A stretch of DNA of 64,000 bases from Burkholderia sp. Leaf177 (GTDB taxonomy: Bacteria > Pseudomonadota > Gammaproteobacteria > Burkholderiales > Burkholderiaceae): positions 18,840 to 82,839 of the forward strand of contig NZ_LMPF01000007.1 of assembly GCF_001424345.1 (NCBI RefSeq). Direction: 5' to 3'. Below the pieces are notes generated by a model, which saw only the letters and a list, made by a program, of their open reading frames with translations, did not search any database and had not been told where the DNA came from. Made by a program: the position numbers and the translations under genes. Numbering within the stretch: position 1 is the stretch's first letter; every line of letters begins with the position of its first letter. This document shows, in pieces, positions 1-7,727 of this stretch.

Positions 1-481
1 TCTCGAAGGTCTCCACGCCATCGATGGTTTCGTTCGTGCAAAGGTGGACGTACGCGGGATCCTCGGAAAGATGCCATTCGGCGATCTTCGGAACGTGGGT
101 GAAACCTTCCTCCGTCTTCCCGTTTGCCGCGATGTGCGGCGTGCCGTATTTCTGCGCTTCCTTGAACGATTTCTGCGACCATGAACCAGTCACCACGAAA
201 TCCGCCGTCTTGCGCGATCCGAGCAAGTTCAGCGGCACAATCGCGTTTTCGCCAATCCCGCCGCCCTGCAAAAACAGGATCCTGTGCGATGCCGGAACCT
301 TGAGCAAGTCGCGGAGATCGGTCAGCGCCGCTTCGTGGATCGACATGAACTCGGCGCCGCGATGACTCATTTCCATCACGCTCATGCCGCTGCCGTTCCA
401 GTCGAGCATTTCGTCGGCAGCTTGACGGAGTACTTCTTCGGGCATTGCAGCAGGACCAGCGGAGAAATTGAATACGCGCAT
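1..481 (-). CDS. serC: Phosphoserine aminotransferase SerC (N-terminal part, runs off the window)
   Basis: Reading the minus strand from an ATG at 481 gives [18 protein letters not shown], the characteristic start of phosphoserine aminotransferase, followed by the conserved segments [10 protein letters not shown] and LFLQGGG. The enzyme uses PLP to convert 3-phosphohydroxypyruvate and glutamate to phosphoserine for serine synthesis; it also serves pyridoxal phosphate synthesis. About 160 codons are present and the reading frame is open to base 1, so the C-terminal half, including the PLP lysine, lies outside the window. It is codirectional with gyrA and the DUF2059 gene but separated from them by a strong hairpin terminator, so it probably has its own promoter between 482 and 545. 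Confidence 0.93.
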   Translation of the reverse strand, partial: MRVFNFSAGPAAMPEEVLRQAADEMLDWNGSGMSVMEMSHRGAEFMSIHEAALTDLRDLLKVPASHRILFLQGGGIGENAIVPLNLLGSRKTADFVVTGSWSQKSFKEAQKYGTPHIAANGKTEEGFTHVPKIAEWHLSEDPAYVHLCTNETIDGVETFE

Positions 482-537
482 AAGAATAGAGACCCCGAAA
501 AGCCGGACGCGGTCAGGAAGAGATCAAAACCGCGCCT

Positions 538-579
538 GAAAAAGAAATGGCTGTTTGCGTATGCACGCAAACAGCCATT
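538..579 (-). terminator. Rho-independent terminator upstream of serC
   Basis: Perfect 15-bp inverted repeat (arms 546-560 and 565-579, loop of 4). On the minus strand the stem is followed by a T-rich run (the complement of aaaaagaaa at 538-547), so it terminates transcription coming from the DUF2059/gyrA side before serC. Confidence 0.8.
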
Positions 580-652
580 ATCGCACCGTCCCGAAAACCC
601 GCCAAACTAGAGCCGCGTTAGCGGCCGCGGGTTTCAGCGGCCCGGCTTGAGC

Positions 653-1258
653 TTACTTGGCCGGCTTGACCGACGCCACTTCCTTGTCTGCTTGCGTACG
701 CGTCGCCTTAATGGCTTGCGGCATGTACTTTTGCATCAGGCCGTTCACCACGTCACGACCAACCTGGTCCTGAACCTGGATGAACTTGCGTCCTGTCGGG
801 CTCTTGTAGAACGTCGTCAGGTCGTTGATTTCAGCCGTGGTGTAGTACTTCGCGTATGCGTCGTACTGAGCTTGCATGGCGTCCTGGCGGAACGAGTCCG
901 TTGCGAACACTTGACCAGCAGAGTCGACCAGCTTCGGTACCGTGTCCTTCTGGAGCTGAGGAACGGCAGCTTGTTTCTGCTTGTCGTTCAGCGTCTTGTT
1001 TTCGCTCAAAGCGTCGGACAGGATGGCCGGAACCAGTTGCTTCGACTGCATTTGCGCGCTGTTACCAATGGCGCCGACGAGCTTTTGCGCGTCGATTGCG
1101 TCCAGCAGGCTCTTGATCGCAGCTTGCTTCGCCGGATCCGGAGCCGCTGTAGCCGCAGCCGGTGCCGGCGCTGCCGATTGGCTCTGGAGCGATTGAGCCG
1201 ATGCGAAAGCCGGTACCAAAGCAGCCAGCAAGATCCATTGTTTAAACTGTTTTTGCAT
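653..1258 (-). CDS. DUF2059 family exported protein
   Basis: A protein of about 201 residues with a clear Sec signal peptide (MQKQFKQWILLAALVPAFASA, cleavage expected after ASA), a short Ala/Pro-rich linker, and then a helical domain with the DUF2059 pattern near the C-terminus (AEINDLTTFYKSPTGRKF). Members are periplasmic and of unknown biochemical function. Two ATGs lie in tandem at 1261 and 1258. The Shine-Dalgarno aagggag sits only 2 bases before the first but 5 before the second, so 1258 is chosen. The gene lies downstream of gyrA in the same direction and upstream of serC. Confidence 0.85.
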   Translation of the reverse strand: MQKQFKQWILLAALVPAFASAQSLQSQSAAPAPAAATAAPDPAKQAAIKSLLDAIDAQKLVGAIGNSAQMQSKQLVPAILSDALSENKTLNDKQKQAAVPQLQKDTVPKLVDSAGQVFATDSFRQDAMQAQYDAYAKYYTTAEINDLTTFYKSPTGRKFIQVQDQVGRDVVNGLMQKYMPQAIKATRTQADKEVASVKPAK

Positions 1259-1290
1259 CATTACTCCCTTAAAAAATTTTCGTTTCTACC

Positions 1291-1338
1291 GCTGCGCGAG
1301 TCGGCATGTCACGTGGGACATGCTCGGATTCGCGCAGC
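1291..1338 (-). terminator. Hairpin after gyrA
   Basis: Imperfect inverted repeat with outer arms gctgcgcga and tcgcgcagc and an inner gacatg/catgtc pair. On the minus strand it is followed, after about 12 bases, by aaaattttttaa. It lies between gyrA and the DUF2059 gene and probably attenuates or ends the gyrA transcript; the T-run is not directly adjacent, so the call is moderate. Confidence 0.45.
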
Positions 1339-1390
1339 TTATAGATTCAAGCTTTCAGAAACAGAACGAGTGCTCGTCGGCAGGCAGCGA

Positions 1391-4069
1391 TCAGGACGTT
1401 GTGTCTTCGCCGCCCTCGGACGTGTCGTCGGGACTGTCGCCAGCGTCGCTGGCCGATGGTGTGTCGAGTGTGTCAGACGCGTCACCTTCCAGATCCGCGT
1501 CGAGTTCGACCGCCACTTCCGCCTCGGCGATGTGCTGCAGGCCGGATAACTTCGTGCCGTCGTCAAGACTGATGAGTGTAACACCTTGGGTTGCACGGCC
1601 CATCTCACGGATCTCGGACACGCGCGTGCGGATCAGCACACCCGTATTGGTGATCAGCATGATCTCGCTTTCCGGCTCGACGAGCGTTGCGGCAACCACC
1701 TTGCCGTTACGTTCCGATGTCTGGATCGCGATCATGCCCTTCGTGCCACGACCATGACGCGTGTACTCGCCAATCGGCGTGCGCTTGCCGAAACCGTTCT
1801 CGGTCGCGGTCAGCACAGACTGGTTCTCGCCGCCCGCAACCAGCAGCGCGATAACCTGTTGCCCGTCTTCCAGCTGCATGCCGCGCACGCCGCGCGCTTC
1901 ACGGCCCATGGCGCGAACATCGTTTTCGTCGAAGCGAACTGCCTTGCCCGAATCCGAAAACAGCATCACGTCGTGTTCACCATCCGTGATCGCGGCGCCG
2001 ATCAGGAAATCACCCTCGTCCAGTCCGACCGCGATAATGCCCTTGCGCAGCGGCCGGCTGAAAGCTTCCAGCGGCGTCTTCTTGACCGTACCCAAAGACG
2101 TCGCCATGAAGACGTACTTATCAGCCGAGAATTCCTTGATCGGCAATACGACGTTGATCTTCTCGCCGTCCTGCAGCGGGAACATATTGACGATCGGACG
2201 GCCGCGCGAATTCCGCGAACCTTGTGGGACTTCGTAGACCTTGATCCAGTACACGCGCCCGCGATTCGAGAAACACAACATGTGATCGTGCGTGTTCGCG
2301 ATGAACAACGTGTCGATCCAGTCGTCTTCCTTCATCTGCGTGGCCTGCTTGCCGCGGCCGCCGCGCTTTTGCGCCCGATATTCGGAAAGCGGCTGCGATT
2401 TTACGTAGCCGGTATGAGACATGGTCACGACCATTTCCTGCGGCGTGATCAGGTCTTCGGTGTTCAGCTCCGTGGCATTCAGTTCGATGCGCGAACGGCG
2501 GTCGTCGCCAAACTCGTTGCGAACCGTACCCAATTCATCAACGATGATCTGCCGAATCCGCTCCGGCCGCGCGAGGATATCGAGCAAGTCGGCGATCTGC
2601 GCCATGACGTCCTTGTACTCGCCGACGATCTTGTCCTGCTCCAGACCGGTCAGGCGTTGCAAGCGCATTTGCAGAATTTCCTGCGCCTGAACGTCGGAAA
2701 GCTTGTACAAGCCATCGGCCTGCATGCCGTAGGCCGGATTCAGACCTTCCGGCCGATACGCCTGACGTCCGCCTGACGCTTCGGTTTCCGCGCGCGACAG
2801 CATTTCGCGGACGATTTCCGAATCCCAGGCGTTGTTCATCAAGTCCTGCTTCGCGATCGGCGGAGTCGGAGCGGCCTTGATGATCCGAATGAATTCGTCG
2901 ATATTCGCGAGCGCTACCGCCAGACCTTCCAGCACGTGTCCGCGATCCCGCGCTTTACGCAGTTCGTATACAGTGCGCCGCGTCAGCACTTCCCGCCGAT
3001 GCGACAGGAAGCACTCCAGCATTTGCTTCAGGTTGAGCAGGCGCGGCTGGCCGTCGACCAGCGCGACCATGTTCATGCCGAACGTGTCCTGAAGCTGCGT
3101 CAGCTTGTACAGGTTGTTCAGCACCACTTCGGGCACTTCGCCGCGCTTGAGCTCAACCACGACGCGCATGCCGCTCTTGTCGGATTCGTCGCGGATGTCC
3201 GAGATGCCTTCGATCTTCTTCTCGTTCACCAGCTCGGCGATGCGCTCGAGCAGCGTGCGTTTGTTCACCTGATACGGGATTTCGTCGACGATGATCGCCA
3301 TGCGCTGGCCGCGATCGATCTCCTCGAAGTGCGTGGTTGCACGCATCACGACGCGTCCGCGCCCCGTGCGATACCCGTCTTTCACGCCCGACACACCGTA
3401 AATCACGCCGTAGGTCGGGAAGTCCGGCCCCGGAACGATTTCCATCAGTTCGTCGATCGTGCTGTCAGGGTTGTTCAGCAGATGCATGCAGGCATCGACG
3501 ATTTCGCGCAGGTTGTGCGGCGGAATGTTCGTCGCCATGCCAACCGCGATGCCGGCCGAGCCGTTGATCAGCAGATTGGGAATCCGCGCCGGCAGAACCA
3601 GCGGCTCGCTTTCGCTGCCGTCGTAGTTCGGACCGAAGTCGACCGTTTCCTTGTCGATATCCGCCAGCAGTTCGTGGCCGATCTTCGCCATGCGGATTTC
3701 GGTGTATCGCATGGCCGCGGCGTTGTCGCCGTCGACCGAACCGAAATTGCCCTGACCGTCGACCAGCATGTAGCGGAGCGAAAACGGTTGCGCCATCCGC
3801 ACGATGGTGTCGTACACCGACTGGTCGCCGTGCGGGTGATATTTACCGATCACGTCGCCAACAATACGCGCCGACTTCTTATATGCGCGATTCCAGTCGT
3901 TGTTCAGCTCGTGCATGGAATACAGCGCGCGACGGTGGACAGGCTTCAAGCCGTCGCGGACATCGGGCAGCGCTCGCCCCACGATCACGCTCATCGCGTA
4001 ATCGAGATATGAGCGGCGCATTTCCTCCTCGAGGGAGATTGGCAGGGTCTCTTTGGCGAATTGATCCAT
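1391..4069 (-). CDS. gyrA: DNA gyrase subunit A
   Basis: The 892-residue protein is the DNA-breaking and rejoining subunit of gyrase, which works as an A2B2 tetramer to introduce negative supercoils. The winged-helix domain carries the catalytic Tyr122 in [10 protein letters not shown]. The quinolone-resistance region reads [10 protein letters not shown], with Gln at position 83 and Ser at 84 in E. coli numbering. The C-terminal beta-pinwheel domain begins with the GyrA box QKRGGRGKQ, needed to wrap DNA. The tail of about 45 residues is rich in Asp, Glu, Ser and Thr (ends GGEDTTS), as in other proteobacterial GyrA. The start [10 protein letters not shown] is the family start. The nearest promoter-like element is a TAGAAT box on the minus strand at 4184-4189. 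Confidence 0.98.
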   Translation of the reverse strand: MDQFAKETLPISLEEEMRRSYLDYAMSVIVGRALPDVRDGLKPVHRRALYSMHELNNDWNRAYKKSARIVGDVIGKYHPHGDQSVYDTIVRMAQPFSLRYMLVDGQGNFGSVDGDNAAAMRYTEIRMAKIGHELLADIDKETVDFGPNYDGSESEPLVLPARIPNLLINGSAGIAVGMATNIPPHNLREIVDACMHLLNNPDSTIDELMEIVPGPDFPTYGVIYGVSGVKDGYRTGRGRVVMRATTHFEEIDRGQRMAIIVDEIPYQVNKRTLLERIAELVNEKKIEGISDIRDESDKSGMRVVVELKRGEVPEVVLNNLYKLTQLQDTFGMNMVALVDGQPRLLNLKQMLECFLSHRREVLTRRTVYELRKARDRGHVLEGLAVALANIDEFIRIIKAAPTPPIAKQDLMNNAWDSEIVREMLSRAETEASGGRQAYRPEGLNPAYGMQADGLYKLSDVQAQEILQMRLQRLTGLEQDKIVGEYKDVMAQIADLLDILARPERIRQIIVDELGTVRNEFGDDRRSRIELNATELNTEDLITPQEMVVTMSHTGYVKSQPLSEYRAQKRGGRGKQATQMKEDDWIDTLFIANTHDHMLCFSNRGRVYWIKVYEVPQGSRNSRGRPIVNMFPLQDGEKINVVLPIKEFSADKYVFMATSLGTVKKTPLEAFSRPLRKGIIAVGLDEGDFLIGAAITDGEHDVMLFSDSGKAVRFDENDVRAMGREARGVRGMQLEDGQQVIALLVAGGENQSVLTATENGFGKRTPIGEYTRHGRGTKGMIAIQTSERNGKVVAATLVEPESEIMLITNTGVLIRTRVSEIREMGRATQGVTLISLDDGTKLSGLQHIAEAEVAVELDADLEGDASDTLDTPSASDAGDSPDDTSEGGEDTTS

Positions 4070-4745
4070 TTATCCGTGTCTTGAACTGTGCGGCGCCGGC
4101 ACGGAATAAACATCCCTTTCGCGACGTTTTCCCTCAATTCACCGGCGTTTAGCATCGGCATTGCGAACGCAACGCATCACGCGATTCTAACATGCGCGGC
4201 ATCCGCGCCCGGCAGTGGCGCGTATATACATACAGTGCGCACGCGGGCGAACGGCGTGGACGTAAAAGCGCGAAGGGAACTTTTTCACGGGTTTGCAACG
4301 CATTTGTAGCGCAAGCTTACAATTTGCTTCGCGCGACTCAGTGAAAACGTCAGACTAACCCGCTATGATCGCGATTCCCGGGTTTTGGACGTCGCCGATT
4401 TAGCGCGAAAAACCACGGAAAAAAATGTATTGATGTTTTGCGAAAAAGTTCCGGGTGGGCACGTATCATGCGCATAAGACGCGCATATCAAACCCTGCTT
4501 TTCCCATGCCCCGTCTTGTTGCGCATGCACCACATAAGGTTGCGGGCGTTGGGGCCCCGGGGATATTTTTATCGTTGCAAGGGAACGATATGGCAAAATG
4601 CCAACGCACAAAGTTAGACACTGCTCGAAGTCTACACACAGCGTTTTGTTCCGCGGTAATGTTATACTTCGAGCAATGTATGACTTGTCTTTGTCAACAA
4701 GGCTCGCAGTAAACCTGCGGTAATCTCAATTTCGAGAGGAGAAAT
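4070..4745. other. Divergent intergenic region gyrA / ompA
   Basis: 676 bases between divergent gyrA and ompA with no convincing gene; short open frames here show no protein signature. On the minus strand TAGAAT at 4184-4189 is a possible gyrA -10 box, 115 bases before the gyrA start. The ompA side is AT-richer and holds the ompA promoter and a long leader. Confidence 0.5.
4642..4668 (+). promoter_or_regulatory. Putative ompA promoter
   Basis: TATACT at 4663-4668 matches the sigma-70 -10 box at five of six positions. A weak gttttg at 4642-4647 lies 15 bases upstream as a -35 candidate. It leaves an mRNA leader of about 70 bases before the strong Shine-Dalgarno gagaggag at 4734-4741. Confidence 0.35.
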
Positions 4746-5402
4746 ATGAATAAACTTTCAAAGCTCGCGTTCATTGCAGCTACCGCAGTTATGGCTGCAT
4801 CGGCTATGGCGCAATCGGTCCCGGCTTCACGTCAGGCAGTCAATGACAACTGGGTGAACGGCACGGGCGAATATGTGTGGATGAACGGTACGAACGAGCT
4901 TTGCTGGCGCGATGCGTTCTGGACCCCGGCTACGGCAAACGCAAAGTGCGATGGCGCGCTGGTTGCGCAAGCACCGACGCCGCCGGCTCCGGTCGCTCCG
5001 GTTGCGCCGGTCATCCAAAGCCAGAAGGTTACGTACCAAGCTGACGCTCTGTTCGACTTCGACAAGGCAATCCTGAAGCCGGCTGGTAAGGCTAAGCTTG
5101 ACGATCTCGCATCGAAGATTGGCGACCTGAACCTGGAAGTCGTGGTTGCTACGGGTTACACCGACCGCATTGGTTCGGACAAGTACAACGATCGTCTGTC
5201 CCTGCGTCGTGCACAAGCGGTCAAGGCATACTTGGTCAGCAAGGGCATCGAAGCCAACCGTATCTATACGGAAGGCAAGGGCAAGCGCAACCCGGTTACC
5301 ACCGGTTGCAACCAGAAGAACCACAAGCAGCTTATCGCTTGCCTCGCACCGGATCGTCGCGTGGAAGTGGAAGTTGTTGGAACCTCGCGTCAGCCGCAAT
5401 AA
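4746..5402 (+). CDS. ompA: OmpA-family outer membrane / peptidoglycan-binding protein
   Basis: The 218-residue protein has a signal peptide (cleavage after ASAMA, about residue 22), a short N-terminal region with a conserved Trp/Cys segment (ELCWRDAFWTP...KCDG), a Pro/Ala/Val hinge around residues 77-90, and a C-terminal OmpA-like domain. That domain has the TGYTDRIGSDKYNDRLSLRRA motif family that contacts diaminopimelate in peptidoglycan. It lacks the eight-stranded barrel of enterobacterial OmpA, as is usual for the short OmpA proteins of beta-proteobacteria. The Shine-Dalgarno gagaggag is excellent and a terminator follows 24 bases after the stop, so it is monocistronic and probably highly expressed. 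Confidence 0.93.
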   Translation: MNKLSKLAFIAATAVMAASAMAQSVPASRQAVNDNWVNGTGEYVWMNGTNELCWRDAFWTPATANAKCDGALVAQAPTPPAPVAPVAPVIQSQKVTYQADALFDFDKAILKPAGKAKLDDLASKIGDLNLEVVVATGYTDRIGSDKYNDRLSLRRAQAVKAYLVSKGIEANRIYTEGKGKRNPVTTGCNQKNHKQLIACLAPDRRVEVEVVGTSRQPQ

Positions 5403-5426
5403 TTCGCGACTGATTGCCGCAGGATC

Positions 5427-5454
5427 AAAGCCCCGCTTCGGCGGGGCTTTTTTT
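5427..5454 (+). terminator. Rho-independent terminator of ompA
   Basis: Ten-bp GC-rich stem (5427-5436 with 5441-5450), a TTCG tetraloop and a continuous T tract of seven ending at 5454. Confidence 0.92.
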
Positions 5455-5572
5455 ATGGGCGCGCGCCAGCCCAAGCCGAGCTTCTCTCCCCGCCCCGTTT
5501 TACCCTGTCCCGTCACCGCCTATATACTTGGTGCCTGACTGTTCACGACTTTTGTTCCAAGGCTATCCGCAC

Positions 5573-6271
5573 ATGATCAACGCCGATCCCCACGAGCTTC
5601 AGAAATTCAGCGAGCTGGCTCATCGCTGGTGGGACCCGAACGCCGAGTTCAAACCGCTGCATGAGCTGAACCCGGTGCGGCTCGACTGGATCGATGGCCT
5701 TGCGCACCTGCCCGGCAAACGCGCGCTGGATATTGGTTGCGGCGGAGGGATCCTCTCCGAATCCATGGCTGTGCGCGGCGCGAAGGTGAAAGGCGTGGAT
5801 CTGTCGTCGAGTGCATTGGGCGTGGCCGACCTGCACAGCCTGGAAAGCGGCGTTGAGGTGGAATACGAGGAAATCGCGGCCGAAGCGCTCGCTGCGCGCG
5901 AACCGGGTAGCTACGACGTCGTCACCTGTATGGAAATGCTGGAACACGTTCCGGATCCCGCGGGTATCGTCGAGGCTTGCGCCACGCTGGTGAAGCCGGG
6001 CGGCTGGGTGTTCTTCTCCACGTTGAACCGGAACGCGAAGGCCTACCTGTTCGCGGTGATCGGAGCGGAGTACATCGCCCGGATGCTGCCGCGCGGCACG
6101 CACGACTATGCGCGTTTCATCAAGCCGTCAGAACTTGCGCAACATGTGCGTTCGGCGCAATTAGATATCGTCGAGATCAAAGGCATTACGTATCGGCCGC
6201 TCGCCAAACGCTTCGGCCTCTCCGACGACACCAGCATCAACTACCTGATGGCCTGCCGTCGCGCGGCATGA
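5573..6271 (+). CDS. ubiG: Ubiquinone biosynthesis O-methyltransferase UbiG
   Basis: The 232-residue SAM-dependent methyltransferase performs both O-methylation steps of ubiquinone synthesis. Motif I is visible as [12 protein letters not shown], followed by the acidic motif KGVDLSS and the UbiG-typical [12 protein letters not shown]. The C-terminal [14 protein letters not shown] and ITYRP segments are also family-specific. The frame is open upstream to 5414, but that extension would read through the ompA terminator. The ATG at 5573 ([12 protein letters not shown]) gives the usual family length. The stop overlaps an ATG of the gph frame, indicating a ubiG-gph operon. Confidence 0.96.
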   Translation: MINADPHELQKFSELAHRWWDPNAEFKPLHELNPVRLDWIDGLAHLPGKRALDIGCGGGILSESMAVRGAKVKGVDLSSSALGVADLHSLESGVEVEYEEIAAEALAAREPGSYDVVTCMEMLEHVPDPAGIVEACATLVKPGGWVFFSTLNRNAKAYLFAVIGAEYIARMLPRGTHDYARFIKPSELAQHVRSAQLDIVEIKGITYRPLAKRFGLSDDTSINYLMACRRAA

Positions 6272-6282
6272 CGGGAGCGAAC

Positions 6283-7083
6283 ATGAACGATCGCACGAAG
6301 GACATCTCGAATTCCACAGACGCGGACCCGGCGCCGCCCAGCGTCATAGAACCAGCACGGACTTCCATGAGCGATGACCCGACGCCCTTGCCGCAGCACG
6401 AATCGGACAAGGACCGGCTGAAGCTATGCCAGGCGGTGTTGTTCGACCTCGACGGCACGATTGCCGATACCGCACCCGACCTGGTCGCCGCCGTCAACAA
6501 GATGCGCCACGACCGAGGGCTGGAAATGCGGCCGCTGGAGACGTTGCGGCCACTGGCATCGGCGGGCGCGCGCGGTTTGCTCGGCGGCGCGTTCGAGATT
6601 AGTCCCGAGCATCCGGATTACGCCGCCATGCGCGAGGAGTTCCTCGCGAACTATGAAGCGGATCTGTGCATTGAAACCACATTGTTTCCAGGTATCGATG
6701 AACTACTCGACCAGCTCGACGCTCGCGGCGTGCGCTGGGGCATCGTGACGAACAAGGTCACGCGGCTGGCCGAACCGCTCGTGGCGTTGCTTGGTCTGGC
6801 CGAACGGGCCGCGTGCCTGGTTTGCGGCGACACCACGTCGCATTCGAAGCCGCATCCGGCGCCGTTGTTGCACGCTGCCGAGCTGATGGAAGAAAAGCCC
6901 GAACAGGTCGTTTATGTGGGCGACGATCTTCGTGACGTCCAGGCGGGCTTCGCCGCCGGCATGGTCACCGTGGCGGCAGCGTATGGATACTGCGGCACGG
7001 ACTTGCCGCCTGAGCGTTGGCACGCCGATCACGTGGTGGAAACGACTATCGAATTGCAGCAGTTGTTGAGGGACGTGCAGTAG
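6283..7083 (+). CDS. gph: Phosphoglycolate phosphatase (HAD family)
   Basis: The 266-residue HAD hydrolase shows all class motifs: nucleophile and acid-base pair Asp55/Asp57 in VLFDLDGTIADT, the motif II threonine in GIVTNKV, the motif III lysine in SKPHPAPL, and the acidic motif IV VGDDLRD. Family members remove phosphate from 2-phosphoglycolate; next to ubiG the protein may instead be the UbiG-linked Gph common in this order. A Ser/Asp/Pro-rich N-terminal extension of about 48 residues precedes the HAD core. The ATG at 6283 follows a GGGAG Shine-Dalgarno; an earlier in-frame ATG at 6268 overlaps the ubiG stop, and another at 6367 would remove much of the extension. Substrate is inferred from family and context. 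Confidence 0.88.
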   Translation: MNDRTKDISNSTDADPAPPSVIEPARTSMSDDPTPLPQHESDKDRLKLCQAVLFDLDGTIADTAPDLVAAVNKMRHDRGLEMRPLETLRPLASAGARGLLGGAFEISPEHPDYAAMREEFLANYEADLCIETTLFPGIDELLDQLDARGVRWGIVTNKVTRLAEPLVALLGLAERAACLVCGDTTSHSKPHPAPLLHAAELMEEKPEQVVYVGDDLRDVQAGFAAGMVTVAAAYGYCGTDLPPERWHADHVVETTIELQQLLRDVQ

Positions 7084-7165
7084 CTGTAATGCGTCGCGGT
7101 CTCCTTCAGACTGCTTTCGCCGGCGCGATTGGCGATTCGATCTGTGAGATAATACGCAATGCTTC

Positions 7166-7534
7166 GGGGGCGACCTGGTTTCGACAGGGGTTGCGAAGCG
7201 GCTAGGGCATACCGAGGACCCGTCACCTCGTAAATCAATGGGAAAAACGTAACTGCAAACGACGAAACGTTCGCACTGGCAGCCTAAGGGCCGCCTGCCT
7301 CTCCCTAGTTTACTGACGGACTAGAGTCGCAAGACCGGTAGCAATACCGAGAGAGGTCATATACGTCAGATAAGCCTTGTCGGTGTCACGACGCCAAGGT
7401 CGAAAATTTAGTGAATCGCCGAAGCGAAGCGTGTTCGTCCGCGTCGCCAGGTTAAATCAAACGATAGAACTAAGTATGTAGAACTGGTCGTAGAGCGCTA
7501 CTGGACGCGGGTTCGATTCCCGCCGCCTCCACCA
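7166..7534 (+). ncRNA. ssrA: tmRNA (transfer-messenger RNA)
   Basis: One-piece tmRNA for trans-translation rescue of stalled ribosomes. The 5' end GGGGGCG pairs with CGCCTCC at the 3' end to form the acceptor stem, and the 3' CCA is encoded at 7532-7534. The T-arm GGGTTCGATTCCC is near the 3' end and the conserved GACCTGGTTTCGAC is near the 5' end. The tag frame begins at 7255 (GCA resume codon) and encodes ANDETFALAA, ending with TAA at 7285-7287, so stalled proteins receive the hydrophobic C-terminus recognised by ClpXP/ClpAP. A GATAAT at 7148-7153 is a plausible -10 box. Confidence 0.97.
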
Positions 7535-7563
7535 ATATCGCTTCCGGTCTCGTGCCGGATGAA

Positions 7564-7605
7564 CAAAACCCCGCGTGCCTAACGGCATGGCGGGGTTTTG
7601 CTTTT
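7564..7605 (+). terminator. Terminator downstream of tmRNA
   Basis: Stem caaaaccccgc...gtgcc with ggcat...gcggggttttg around the loop at 7580-7583, followed by CTTTTC. Its presence also excludes starts before about 7605 for the next gene. Confidence 0.8.
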
Positions 7606-7727
7606 CGGCTCCCCACAATCCGCCATTCCCTCACTCCATGTTCGCTCGGCAACGGAGCGTACCGCCGCTACACTTCAAGCTGCCAGATTCACAGATTCAG
7701 CAGACAAAAATGCCATACGGGGGAATC

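Noticed and set aside
1586..2776. Long plus-strand open frame opposite gyrA (and similar antisense frames across nadE, fdsA and the antiporter)
   Set aside because: High-GC coding DNA leaves the opposite strand open; the proteins are Arg/His-rich without domains.
5414..5572. N-terminal extension of the ubiG frame
   Set aside because: It would begin inside the ompA terminator; [12 protein letters not shown] at 5573 matches the family start and length.
7470..7652. Minus-strand frame translating as a protein containing EAAGIEPASS
   Set aside because: It is the complement of the tmRNA 3' end and its terminator; this peptide is a well-known spurious translation of tRNA and tmRNA 3' ends.
7535..7727. 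Integration (att) site at the tmRNA 3' end
   Set aside because: The tmRNA 3' end is a common target for integrases, but no duplicate of the last 20-25 bases and no integrase gene occurs in the window.
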